DNA of 64,000 nt from Petrimonas sp. IBARAKI (GTDB lineage: Bacteria; Bacteroidota; Bacteroidia; Bacteroidales; Dysgonomonadaceae), in the NCBI GenBank assembly GCA_002356435.2, contig AP018040.2:3534001-3598000 (forward strand). Reading direction: 5' to 3'. Under the pieces are notes generated by a model. It did not search any database. It was not told where the DNA came from and saw nothing but the letters and a program-made list of their open reading frames with translations. Shown here piece by piece: positions 55,028-63,590 of this stretch. Both the position numbers and the translations under genes were made by a program. Positions within the stretch are counted from its first letter, which is position 1; each line of letters starts with the position of its first letter.

Positions 55028-56362
55028 CTATCCTATTAATCCGTATAAAAATATCAACAAGATGGCAACTGGCGCCAGAAATTTAAGAATGAAGCTGTAT
55101 GTTTTCAGGAAGGAGATACCAAATTTTATTTTTCCATCGTTGGTCAGTTCCACCTGAACAATTTTCTTGTCGAGGTACCATCCTGCAAAAAGCGAAATAA
55201 ACAATCCACCCACGGGAAGCATTATTTTTGCCGAAGCCATATCCAAAATATTAAAGAACTGTGGGGAAAGGGCAGAAAGAGCTCCCAGCGCCAACACTCC
55301 GATGACCACAAAAAGCAAGCCTTTTTTCCGGCTTACCTTGTGCTCTTCCTGGATATAAATCGTAACGACTTCCATCAGCGAAATGGTGGAGGTAAGCGCG
55401 GCAATCGCCAAAAGGAGGAAAAACATGGCCGACCAGATCATCGATCCTTCCATTTGATTGAAAAGCCCGGGAACGGTAATAAAGAGCAATCCGGGACCGC
55501 CTGCCACCAGTTCCGAAACGATGGTATCGGGATTTGTGGTCAACGCAAAAGCCGACGGGAAAATGACCATTCCGGCAAGAAGTGCCACCAGAGTATCGAG
55601 AACCGAAACTTGGACTGCAGTAGCTGTTAAATTCGTATTGTCCTTAAAATAGGAAGCATAAGTCATCATACATCCCATTCCCAGGGACAGCGAGAAAAAT
55701 GCCTGTCCCATGGCATCGAGGAAAACAGTGGATTTTACCTCCTGAAAATCCGGCTTAAAGAGAAAATCGATGCCCCCCCTTGCCCCTTCGAGCGAAAGTG
55801 CCCTGACAACAAGGACGATTAGCAACAGAAACAAAACCGGCATCATGATTTTTGCCGACCGTTCAATTCCTTTTTGTACCCCTGAAAAAATAAAATACGC
55901 TGTAAGAAGGACAAAAAAGGCCATCAAACCGATCTGTTTGGGACGGTTGGCAAGCAACGTGTTAAAGTTGGTTGAAAAATCGCTCACCTCTTTCAAACTT
56001 CCTGTAACGGATTGAATAAAATAATCCACAGTCCAGCCACAGACCACCATATAGAACCCCAGAATGACAAATCCGGTGAGCACCCCAAGCCGCCCCACCC
56101 ATTTCCACGGGGTGTCCGGCGCCAGTTTGTGAAAAGCGCCTGCAGCATTGGCTCTTGATGAACGTCCGATTAAAAACTCTGCCACCATCAGCGGGATTCC
56201 GAAAAACAGGATGCACGTTATGTAGACGATGATAAAAATGGCACCGCCCCCATCGGCCGTTTCACTCGGGAAACGCCAAATATTTCCCAACCCAACCGCG
56301 GAACCCGCTGCCGCTGCCACCATACCCAATTTTGATCCGAACGTGGACCTTTTTTCGTTCAT
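55028..56362 (-). CDS. sodium-dependent neurotransmitter-symporter family transporter
   Basis: 444 residues, about 11 membrane segments, the usual bacterial NSS length. The first helix shows the sodium/substrate-site pattern KLGMVAAAAGSAVGLGNIWRFPS, followed by GGGAIFIIVYITCILFFGIPLMVAEF. AFFSLSLGMGCMMTYASYF is helix 6 and helix 8 has FFLLLAIAALTSTISLMEV. Such proteins take up amino acids with sodium; the substrate is not known. It is 12 bases downstream of yaaA and probably belongs to the cysS-yaaA transcript. Confidence 0.93.
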   Translation of the reverse strand: MNEKRSTFGSKLGMVAAAAGSAVGLGNIWRFPSETADGGGAIFIIVYITCILFFGIPLMVAEFLIGRSSRANAAGAFHKLAPDTPWKWVGRLGVLTGFVILGFYMVVCGWTVDYFIQSVTGSLKEVSDFSTNFNTLLANRPKQIGLMAFFVLLTAYFIFSGVQKGIERSAKIMMPVLFLLLIVLVVRALSLEGARGGIDFLFKPDFQEVKSTVFLDAMGQAFFSLSLGMGCMMTYASYFKDNTNLTATAVQVSVLDTLVALLAGMVIFPSAFALTTNPDTIVSELVAGGPGLLFITVPGLFNQMEGSMIWSAMFFLLLAIAALTSTISLMEVVTIYIQEEHKVSRKKGLLFVVIGVLALGALSALSPQFFNILDMASAKIMLPVGGLFISLFAGWYLDKKIVQVELTNDGKIKFGISFLKTYSFILKFLAPVAILLIFLYGLIG

Positions 56363-56374
56363 ACAGTTATTTTT

Positions 56375-57136
56375 TTATCTGACAAACACCCATTTGTTTT
56401 CAGAGGAAAGTTGCGGATAGTAGAAATAGTCCTCGTAACCGAAAGCTTTTACATCCTCAGCAACATTCAGCCGGTTCTTGATGATAAACCGGGCCATCAA
56501 CCCACGGGCCTTTTTGCTGTGAACCACTATTTGCTTAAGGTCATTGCCTTCCTGCTGAAGGAAGCTTATCTCAACGATCCGCGTTTTTTCAGGTAAAAGC
56601 TTTTTAGATAAAACGCTTGAATATTCTTTGGAAGCTACATTGATGATTACCTTCTCGTCTTTTGCTAATTTTCCGGAAAGGTATTGATTTACTTCGTTTT
56701 GCCAAAATTCGTATAAATCCTTATACCCCTTGGGTTGGATTTTCCGAGCAAATTCCAACCGGTAAGGCTTTATCCGGTCGAAAGGTTTAAGAGCGCCGTA
56801 AAGTCCGGAGAGGATGTTCAGGTGTTTCTGAGCAAACAGGACCTCTTCCTTATTGAAATCATGTGCGTTCAACCCTTTGTAAGCAATACCGTCATAAGCC
56901 AGCGCAGCTGCTCGAAGCGGAATTGTCCTGGAGTTGAACGATTGAAAATATCCATACACTTGCTGAGCGATTTCGCGGTTCACCTTCATTTTCTCAGCGA
57001 TATCAGTTTCCGAAAGTTTTCTGCACACTTCCAACACTTCTCCGGTTTTTCGGGAGAAGACCGGAGGGGTCGTTTTTATATTTTCTTCCTGCGCATTAAA
57101 ATTCATCCGCTTGGCGGGAGACATAACGATTTGCAT
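56375..57136 (-). CDS. yaaA: YaaA family peroxide-stress protein
   Basis: 253 residues, full length. It begins MQIVMSPAKRMNF and contains SRTIPLRAAALAYDGIAYKGLNAHDF, LSGLYGALKPFDRIKPYRLEFARKI, VINVASKEYSSVL and VVHSKKARGLMARFIIKNRL. In E. coli YaaA lowers free iron under hydrogen peroxide and can bind DNA. It lies 35 bases after cysS and 12 bases before the symporter gene. Confidence 0.95.
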   Translation of the reverse strand: MQIVMSPAKRMNFNAQEENIKTTPPVFSRKTGEVLEVCRKLSETDIAEKMKVNREIAQQVYGYFQSFNSRTIPLRAAALAYDGIAYKGLNAHDFNKEEVLFAQKHLNILSGLYGALKPFDRIKPYRLEFARKIQPKGYKDLYEFWQNEVNQYLSGKLAKDEKVIINVASKEYSSVLSKKLLPEKTRIVEISFLQQEGNDLKQIVVHSKKARGLMARFIIKNRLNVAEDVKAFGYEDYFYYPQLSSENKWVFVR

Positions 57137-57171
57137 ATTCTTTAGATTTTCGATCAGTCAAATGCCAAGCC

Positions 57172-58650
57172 TCAAATCCGCCATTCCACGCCATCCTTCG
57201 TATCTTTTACTTCCACACCTGCGGCTTTCAATTGATCGCGAATCTTATCGGAGGTAACCCAATCCTTGTTTTCACGGGCCGATTTGCGAATATCAAGTAT
57301 CAGATCCATCAAGCCATTGATTACATCGCCCCCGGCATTCGCTTCGCTCTCGTCCGTCAATCCAAGAACATCAAAGACAAAGGTTTGCATCAAAGCGTTT
57401 AATTTGTCGATGTCGGCTGTCGTGAGGGTTTCCGTTTTATCTACTGCCGAATTGATGACCCTGACAGCCTCAAACAGCTGCGCAATAAGTACAGGACTGT
57501 TGAAGTCGTCGTTCATGGCGGAATAACAACTTGCGCGAAGCTCATCTATATTCACCGATGAGTGGGCTGCAGGCTCAATCTTTGATATTCTTTTGATGCT
57601 TTCCATCAGTTTTTTGTAGCCTTTTTCTGCAGCCTGCAGCGCTTCATTGGAAAAATCAAGCGTACTGCGATAGTGCGATTGCGCCATAAAAAAGCGTACG
57701 GTCATCGGCGAATACCCCCTGTCTAATAAGGGGTGGTCGCCCGTAAACAATTCTTTAGGCAAAAATCCGTTTCCAGCTGTTTTCGACATTCGGGCGCCGT
57801 TAACTGTCAACATATTGGTGTGAACCCAGTATTTTACCGGTTCCGCATGATGACAAGCCTGCGATTGGGCAATTTCATTGGTATGGTGCGTTGCCTGCAA
57901 ATCCATCCCTCCCCCGTGGATGTCAAAGGTAGTTCCCAAATACTTGGTGCCCATGGCAGAACACTCTATGTGCCAGCCAGGAAATCCCCAACCCCACGGC
58001 GATGGCCACTTCATCAACGTCTCGGGTTTTGCCTTGATCCAGAGCGCAAAATCCAGCCTGCCTTTCTTTTCGTCTTGCCCGCTTAGTTCCCGCGTTCCTT
58101 CGAGCAGATCTTCCAGTTTACGGTTTGTGAGTATCCCGTACGAATATTTACGGCTGTATTTCTCCACATCGAAATAAACCGTTCCCGCTGTTTCGTAGGC
58201 ATACCCTGCAGCAAGGATCTCTTTTATCATCTCTATTTGCTCCACGATATGTCCGGTTGCCGTGGGCTCGATGCTAGGAGGCAGCGTATTGAAAATACGC
58301 AATATCTCGTGGAAACCGAGGGTGTATTTTTGTACAATCTCCATCGGCTCCAGTTGTTCTAATTTCGCTTTTTTAGCAAACTTATCTTCACCCTCATCGT
58401 TATCGCCTTCCAGATGTCCCGCATCCGTGATGTTCCTCACGTACCTCACCTTGTATCCGATATGAATCAAGTACCTGTAAATAAGATCAAAAGAAATAAA
58501 TGTACGGCAGTTCCCCAAATGCACATCGCTGTACACCGTAGGTCCGCAAACATACATTCCCACAAAAGGCGGCTTTATGGGCTCGAAAAGCTCCTTTGCA
58601 CGACTGAGCGTATTGTAAATGACCAGAGGTTGCGAAATATTTTCCTGCAT
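57172..58650 (-). CDS. cysS: cysteinyl-tRNA synthetase
   Basis: 492 residues from the ATG at 58650 (MQENISQPLVIYNTLSRAKE); 17 further upstream codons are open but not family-like. Class I synthetase: MYVCGPTVYSDVHLGNCRTF with the HIGH-type HLGN and the first zinc cysteine, PGWHIECSAMGTKYLG, DIHGGGMDLQATHHTNEIAQSQA, and NGARMSKTAGN as the KMSKS loop. The C-terminal helical part ends EVKDTKDGVEWRI. It leads the cysS-yaaA-symporter group and has its own promoter. Confidence 0.97.
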   Translation of the reverse strand: MQENISQPLVIYNTLSRAKELFEPIKPPFVGMYVCGPTVYSDVHLGNCRTFISFDLIYRYLIHIGYKVRYVRNITDAGHLEGDNDEGEDKFAKKAKLEQLEPMEIVQKYTLGFHEILRIFNTLPPSIEPTATGHIVEQIEMIKEILAAGYAYETAGTVYFDVEKYSRKYSYGILTNRKLEDLLEGTRELSGQDEKKGRLDFALWIKAKPETLMKWPSPWGWGFPGWHIECSAMGTKYLGTTFDIHGGGMDLQATHHTNEIAQSQACHHAEPVKYWVHTNMLTVNGARMSKTAGNGFLPKELFTGDHPLLDRGYSPMTVRFFMAQSHYRSTLDFSNEALQAAEKGYKKLMESIKRISKIEPAAHSSVNIDELRASCYSAMNDDFNSPVLIAQLFEAVRVINSAVDKTETLTTADIDKLNALMQTFVFDVLGLTDESEANAGGDVINGLMDLILDIRKSARENKDWVTSDKIRDQLKAAGVEVKDTKDGVEWRI

Positions 58651-58688
58651 AATAGCTAAGCTTGAGTTTGAATTGAAGAGCAAAAATA

Positions 58689-58721
58689 CAAATTTATCCA
58701 TTAACTGAAGAAGATATCAAA
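58689..58721 (-). promoter_or_regulatory. promoter of cysS
   Basis: On the - strand TTTG (58718-58721), 21 bases, then TAAATTTG (58689-58696), a full consensus match. A second -7-like element TATTTTTG follows immediately (58681-58688). Confidence 0.75.
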
Positions 58722-58816
58722 CAAAAGATAAAAAAGTAGTATTAACACTTAAAAGGTTTACATTTTTTTATTATTTTCGCCGTTTCTTTTCAATAATCTT
58801 TAAATTTTAATTATTT

Positions 58817-59518
58817 ATGTTGCGAAAATTATTTCTGTTTACCTTATCATTGGTGGCATTTGCCTCGCTGAACGCGCAAAACCTACAATTGCACTTCGAC
58901 CCGCGCCATGCATTTTATGGTGATGATGTGGCAGCCAAAAACTACCTTACTGCGACTTTCGAAATGTTTAAACCCGATGCCTGGGGTTCAACATTCATGT
59001 TCGTAGATTTCGATTTTAATGGCGACAAACGAAACATAGGATTGGTCTATGCCGAAATTGCCCGGGCATTCAAAATCAAGGATTTCGCATTAATGCCACA
59101 TTTGGAATACAACGGCGGTTTAGGGACCGGTTTTTCAATTCCCAGCTCTTACCTTGCCGGTGCTCAGTATCCGTTTAAGCTCGGCAATTTCTTCATGGGA
59201 ACGTACCTTGCCTATAAGCTGAACGCCTTCACCGAGTTAAGCCACGACGTACAGTGGACATTGACCTGGAACTCGGCATTTCCAAACAGCAAAGTATCGC
59301 TGGCCGGTTTTCTGGATCTGTGGACTGAAAACAAAAATCGGGCTACCGGAGAAGGCGGCAAGAAATTGATTCTTTTAAGCGAGCCTCAGGTATGGTATAA
59401 CTTCACACCGAATTTTGCTATCGGTAGCGAAATAGAGTTGAGTTATAATTTTGTTAACGCTTTTGCCGAAAGCAAATTCTACGCTGTTCCTACCCTGGCA
59501 ACCAAATGGAACTTCTAA
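58817..59518 (+). CDS. Tsx-like outer membrane channel (DUF5020 type)
   Basis: 233 residues. A signal peptide (MLRKLFLFTLSLVAFASLNAQ) precedes a beta-barrel-like sequence with alternating aromatic and small residues (LQLHFDPRHAFYG, GSTFMFVDFDFNGDKRNIGL, PHLEYNGGLGTGFSIPSSYL) and a terminal phenylalanine (LATKWNF), the mark of an outer membrane protein. The FDFNG pattern and length resemble nucleoside channels of the Tsx/OmpK group. A purine permease of the inner membrane follows 82 bases downstream, which supports a role in nucleoside or nucleobase uptake. Confidence 0.78.
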   Translation: MLRKLFLFTLSLVAFASLNAQNLQLHFDPRHAFYGDDVAAKNYLTATFEMFKPDAWGSTFMFVDFDFNGDKRNIGLVYAEIARAFKIKDFALMPHLEYNGGLGTGFSIPSSYLAGAQYPFKLGNFFMGTYLAYKLNAFTELSHDVQWTLTWNSAFPNSKVSLAGFLDLWTENKNRATGEGGKKLILLSEPQVWYNFTPNFAIGSEIELSYNFVNAFAESKFYAVPTLATKWNF

Positions 59519-59600
59519 TCGCTTCGCCTATGTAATTGCCTAAAGGCGAATATCATTTCGTCCTGGCTGTGAATATCAACTGAATTACAAACGAACAATC

Positions 59601-60917
59601 ATGATAGAAAAACTATTCAAACTTAAAGAAAACAACACCAACATCCGCACAGAGATCTTGGCCGGTATCATCACCTTTTTGACCATGTCCTATATTTTGG
59701 CTGTGAACCCTCAAATATTGGGTGAGACAGGTATGGATAAAGGAGCGCTATTCACGACGACTGCCGTTGCGGCTATTGCCGGAACCATTTTTATGGCACT
59801 CATTGCCAATGTACCTATAGCCCAGGCACCTGGAATGGGGTTGAACAACTTTTTTGCTTTCAGCGTAGTTATCGCGATGGGACACTCCTGGCAATTTGCT
59901 TTGACAGGCGTTTTACTTTCGGGTTTCTGTTTCATGCTGCTGACCATTTTCAATATTCGAAAAATTATTGTAGACAATATTCCGGTGGCGCTAAAAAATG
60001 CGATTCCTATTGGTATTGGATTGTTTATCACGTTGATAGGACTGAAAAGTGCGGGGATTGTAACCCCAAACCAGTTTACGCTCGTTCAACTCGGGAACAT
60101 GGCAGATCCCAATGTTTGGATTGCAGTACTCGGATTGGTGGTTATTGCAGTGCTTTTGGTTAAAAAAGTACACGGTGCTATCCTGATCGGAATTATTATT
60201 TCCACCATATTTGCCGGATTTTTGGGAATGATCCAGTTACCTCAAGGCAGCTGGATTACACTTCCGCCCAGCATAGAGCCTATCTTTTTTAAATTCGAAT
60301 GGAGCAGTATCTTAACTTTCGACATGCTGATCGTTGTGTTTACTTTCCTGATGGTCAACATCTTTGACGCTATGGGCACATTGATTGGTGTCATCTCAAA
60401 AATTGGAAAATCGGAAAAAGACGGTAGTTTCCCTCAATTACAGAAAGCATTGTTTGCCGACGCATTGGGAACATTCGTAGGAGCTGTCTTGGGTACAAGT
60501 CCGAATACCTCATACGTGGAAAGTGCTTCGGGGGTCGCAGCCGGTGGAAGGACAGGACTTACCAGTGTGAGCACTACACTAATGTTTGTACTGGCCCTTT
60601 TCTTTGCCCCGATATTCTTAATGGTGCCAGCTGCAGCAACAGCTCCGGCACTGATCATTATTGGGCTATTTATGATGAGTTCGGTTGCTGATATCGACTT
60701 CAACGAAATAAGCGAAGGACTTCCGGCATTCGTCGCCATCATATTTATGCCGTTCACATACAGCATTGCCAACGGAATTATTTTCGGAATGTTGAGCTTC
60801 ACCCTTGTTAAACTCTTATCGGGAAAAGTAAAAGACGTAAGCATTACCATGTATGTACTGACGCTTTTTTTCCTGATTAAAATTATTCTTGACGCGTCAA
60901 ATGCATTTGTTCACTAA
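59601..60917 (+). CDS. NCS2/AzgA-type purine permease
   Basis: 438 residues with 12-14 hydrophobic segments. Marks: NIRTEILAGIITFLTMSYILAVNPQIL at the start, IANVPIAQAPGMGLNNFFAF (substrate region), DALGTFVGAVLGTSPNTSYVESASGVAAGGRTGLTS, the AzgA signature. Members transport hypoxanthine, guanine or adenine with protons. It probably works with the Tsx-like channel encoded upstream. Membrane segments and length fit the family. Confidence 0.94.
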   Translation: MIEKLFKLKENNTNIRTEILAGIITFLTMSYILAVNPQILGETGMDKGALFTTTAVAAIAGTIFMALIANVPIAQAPGMGLNNFFAFSVVIAMGHSWQFALTGVLLSGFCFMLLTIFNIRKIIVDNIPVALKNAIPIGIGLFITLIGLKSAGIVTPNQFTLVQLGNMADPNVWIAVLGLVVIAVLLVKKVHGAILIGIIISTIFAGFLGMIQLPQGSWITLPPSIEPIFFKFEWSSILTFDMLIVVFTFLMVNIFDAMGTLIGVISKIGKSEKDGSFPQLQKALFADALGTFVGAVLGTSPNTSYVESASGVAAGGRTGLTSVSTTLMFVLALFFAPIFLMVPAAATAPALIIIGLFMMSSVADIDFNEISEGLPAFVAIIFMPFTYSIANGIIFGMLSFTLVKLLSGKVKDVSITMYVLTLFFLIKIILDASNAFVH

Positions 60918-60967
60918 TGGCTCAGCTGCATTTGTTGGTGTCAGAAGATGCTCAACCCGTTAATTTA

Positions 60968-60999
60968 TTTGCTGTTCTGGAATAAAACCATTACTTTTG
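60968..60999 (+). promoter_or_regulatory. promoter of efp
   Basis: TTTG (60968-60971), 20 bases, then TACTTTTG (60992-60999): an exact match to the Bacteroidetes consensus. The start codon follows 37 bases later. Confidence 0.88.
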
Positions 61000-61036
61000 C
61001 GGCCTAATCCAAATATAACTCAGACAAATACAATTT

Positions 61037-61603
61037 ATGGCAACAACAGCTGATTTCAGAAACGGAATGTGCATCGATTTGGAAGGACAATATTATTTCA
61101 TCGTAGAATTTCTTCACGTGAAACCCGGAAAAGGTGCAGCTTTCGTACGTACAAAACTTAAAAACGTAACAACGGGACGTGTTCTCGAAAAGACTTTCAA
61201 CTCGGGTGTCAGGGTGGATGAGGTTCGCATAGAACGCCGTCCGTTCCAATACCTTTATCAGGACGATATGGGATATAACTTCATGAACACCGAAACTTTC
61301 GAACAGATACCTATCCCTGCCGAACAGATTGAGGGAGTGCAGTTCCTGAAAGAGGGCGACCTTGTGGAAGTTCAAATCCATTCCGAAAGCGGTACCATCT
61401 TAACAGCAGAAATGCCTACACACGTAGTACTGCAGGTTACGTATACCGAACCCGGTATCAAGGGCGATACGGCTACTAACACATTGAAGCCGGCCACCGT
61501 TGAAACCGGAGCGGAAGTCCGAGTTCCCCTGTTCATCAACGAAGGTGAAAAAATTAAGGTGGATACACGCACGGGAACATATGTTGAACGTGTGAAGGAA
61601 TAA
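61037..61603 (+). CDS. efp: translation elongation factor P
   Basis: 188 residues, the normal three-domain length. It starts [42 protein letters not shown]; the modified residue at the tip of domain I is a lysine within PGKG. The end [31 protein letters not shown] is diagnostic. It relieves ribosomes stalled at proline runs. No modification enzyme is encoded nearby. Confidence 0.97.
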   Translation: MATTADFRNGMCIDLEGQYYFIVEFLHVKPGKGAAFVRTKLKNVTTGRVLEKTFNSGVRVDEVRIERRPFQYLYQDDMGYNFMNTETFEQIPIPAEQIEGVQFLKEGDLVEVQIHSESGTILTAEMPTHVVLQVTYTEPGIKGDTATNTLKPATVETGAEVRVPLFINEGEKIKVDTRTGTYVERVKE

Positions 61604-61671
61604 CACCTGCTATTGGAGAAATTTACCAGCAAGAAGAAAGACATCGTATTTTACGGTGTCTTTTTTTGTGT

Positions 61672-61679
61672 TATCTTTG
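61672..61679 (+). promoter_or_regulatory. -7 element of radC
   Basis: TATCTTTG fits TAnnTTTG, with TTTT 19 bases upstream in place of TTTG. It lies 23 bases before the radC ATG and supports the start at 61703 over an upstream TTG. Confidence 0.5.
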
Positions 61680-61702
61680 CGATTGACCGAGAATTGAAAG
61701 GA

Positions 61703-62392
61703 ATGAAAAAAATCAGCATAAAAGAGTGGGCCGAAGAGGATCGTCCGCGTGAAAAAATGATGCTGAAGGGTGTTTCGGCACTGTCGGATTCCGAGTTACT
61801 AGCTATTCTTATCGGTTCAGGCAACGACAAGGAGAGCGCAGTGGAACTATGCAAAAGAATTCTGCAGAAAGCCGGTAATAACCTCAACAAATTAGGCCGT
61901 TTCAGCGTTAACGATCTGGTGACTAATTTCCGTGGTATCGGACCGGCAAAAGCAATTACTATAATTGCTGCTCTGGAGCTGGGTAGAAGAAGGAAATCGG
62001 AAGGAGCGGTTAACAGAAAAAAAATCACCTCTTCCGATGATGCCTATGCCGTTTTCTATCCTGTGCTGGTAGATTTAAATCACGAAGAGACGTGGGCATT
62101 GCTTCTCGACCGATCCAATAAAGTGGTTGCCACTTTGCAGGTCAGCCGTGGTGGTATATCGGGAACAGTAGTTGACATACGGTTAATCCTCCGCGAAGCA
62201 ATCAGTCATTATGCAAGCAGTATCGTGTTGGGGCATAACCACCCGTCGGGGAACTGTACGCCTAGCGCACAGGATACCGCAATCTCAAAAAAACTGAAGG
62301 AGGCAGCCCGATGGATGGATATTTCTTTACTTGATCATATAATCGTATGTGGTGAAACGTATTACAGTTTTGCCGATAATGGCATGATATAA
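61703..62392 (+). CDS. radC: RadC family JAB-domain protein
   Basis: 229 residues from the ATG at 61703 (MKKISIKEWAEEDRPREKM). An N-terminal helix-hairpin-helix-like part (GVSALSDSELLAILIGSGN, FRGIGPAKAITIIAALELGRR) precedes the JAB/MPN domain with the zinc motif GHNHPSGNCTPSAQD and the conserved Glu in ETWALLLDR. The name comes from an old link to DNA repair; the biochemical role is unknown. The open frame extends 30 codons upstream, but the promoter element lies inside that extension. Confidence 0.95.
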   Translation: MKKISIKEWAEEDRPREKMMLKGVSALSDSELLAILIGSGNDKESAVELCKRILQKAGNNLNKLGRFSVNDLVTNFRGIGPAKAITIIAALELGRRRKSEGAVNRKKITSSDDAYAVFYPVLVDLNHEETWALLLDRSNKVVATLQVSRGGISGTVVDIRLILREAISHYASSIVLGHNHPSGNCTPSAQDTAISKKLKEAARWMDISLLDHIIVCGETYYSFADNGMI

Positions 62393-62418
62393 GAAGATTG
62401 AATAAGATAGATAACAGA

Positions 62419-62474
62419 TTGAAGAAGATTGACTAATGAAAACCCGCTTCTCAATCTCGTTCAATCTTCTTCAA
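62419..62474. repeat. long inverted repeat between radC and the DUF59 gene
   Basis: TTGAAGAAGATTGA (62419-62432) and TCAATCTTCTTCAA (62461-62474) are exact reverse complements of 14 bases with a 28-base loop. The surrounding 90 bases carry further copies of GATTGA and of TCAATCT. No T-tract follows on the + strand, so it is a weak terminator candidate at best. Confidence 0.8.
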
Positions 62475-62531
62475 GCTAAATCAATCTACAATTTTAATAA
62501 ACAGTTCAACGCACTTGAAAAAATAAAAAAA

Positions 62532-62849
62532 ATGAACGACGAATTACAAAAACTTCAAGATAAAATAGTGGTTTTGCTCCGCACGGTGTACGACCCCGAA
62601 ATTCCGGTAAATATCTACGACCTGGGATTAATATATGACGTGGACATTGACGATACCAACAACGTAACCATTGAAATGACCTTTACTTCTCCCAGTTGTC
62701 CCGCTGCCGACTTCATCCTGATGGATGTGCAGATGAAAATAGAGTCCATACCGGAAGTGAACAGCGTAGACCTTAACCTTACGTTTGATCCACCATGGGA
62801 TAAATCGATGATGAGCGAAGAAGCTTTGCTGGAACTTGGGTTTATGTAA
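62532..62849 (+). CDS. DUF59/MIP18-type iron-sulphur cluster assembly protein
   Basis: 105 residues from the ATG at 62532 (MNDELQKLQDKIVVLLRTV); the longer frame would start inside the inverted repeat. Marks: VYDPEIPVNIYDLGLIYDVDID, TFTSPSCPAADFILMDVQMKI with the conserved cysteine, and DLNLTFDPPWDKSMMSEEAL. Such proteins (SufT-like, PaaD-like) help mature FeS proteins. It precedes lpxH by three bases and is probably co-transcribed with it. Confidence 0.92.
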   Translation: MNDELQKLQDKIVVLLRTVYDPEIPVNIYDLGLIYDVDIDDTNNVTIEMTFTSPSCPAADFILMDVQMKIESIPEVNSVDLNLTFDPPWDKSMMSEEALLELGFM

Positions 62850-62852
62850 AAA

Positions 62853-63590
62853 ATGAACAAAAAAGTATATTTCGTTTCCGACGCTCATTTGGGTTCAAAA
62901 ATGCACACCGATTCCGTTGAAACGGAGCGGAAATTGTGCCGTTGGCTCGATTTTGTAAAGGAAGATGCGCAAGCCATTTACCTGCTGGGCGATATCTTCG
63001 ATTATTGGTTCGAATATAAAACCGTTGTACCCAGAGGATTTACGCGTCTGCTGGGTAAACTGTCGGAAATTACCGACTCAGGGGTGGTTGTGTATTTTTT
63101 CATTGGCAATCACGACATCTGGCTCACCGATTATCTCCAGAACGAATGCGGGTTAATTGTCCACCGCAAACCGTTTGTCACGGAACTTTCCGGCAAGAAA
63201 TTTTTTATCGCTCACGGCGACGGATTGGCCGATAAATCGGCTTCGTTCAGGATACTTCGTAGAATTTTTCACAGTACGTTCTTGCGACGCTGTTTTGCGG
63301 CTATCCATCCTCGATGGACCGTGGGCCTGGCACACGCATGGTCGAATAAAAGCCGGGAATCAGGCGGTGTACAGGATTTTTTAGGTGAGGACAACGAATA
63401 CCTTATCCAGTTTGCAAAGCAGGAAATTATCCGAACTCCGGATATTGACTATTTTGTTTTCGGACACAGGCACCTCTTATTGGATTTACCGCTGAACGAA
63501 ACGTCGCGCGTTATCAATATCGGCGACTGGATACAGCATTTCTCGTACGGTGTCTTTGACGGAAAGGAAATGGAACTGAAAAAGTTTTAA
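62853..63590 (+). CDS. lpxH: UDP-2,3-diacylglucosamine diphosphatase (LpxH-like)
   Basis: 245 residues. The metallophosphoesterase motifs are in order: FVSDAHLGS, LLGDIFDYWFEYK, FIGNHDIWLTDYL, FIAHGDGLAD and FGHRHLLLDLPL. This order, length and the DYWFE motif identify the lipid A pathway enzyme that removes UMP from UDP-diacylglucosamine at the inner membrane. It lies directly after the DUF59 gene, and its stop abuts the stop of the opposing rhamnosidase gene. Confidence 0.92.
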   Translation: MNKKVYFVSDAHLGSKMHTDSVETERKLCRWLDFVKEDAQAIYLLGDIFDYWFEYKTVVPRGFTRLLGKLSEITDSGVVVYFFIGNHDIWLTDYLQNECGLIVHRKPFVTELSGKKFFIAHGDGLADKSASFRILRRIFHSTFLRRCFAAIHPRWTVGLAHAWSNKSRESGGVQDFLGEDNEYLIQFAKQEIIRTPDIDYFVFGHRHLLLDLPLNETSRVINIGDWIQHFSYGVFDGKEMELKKF

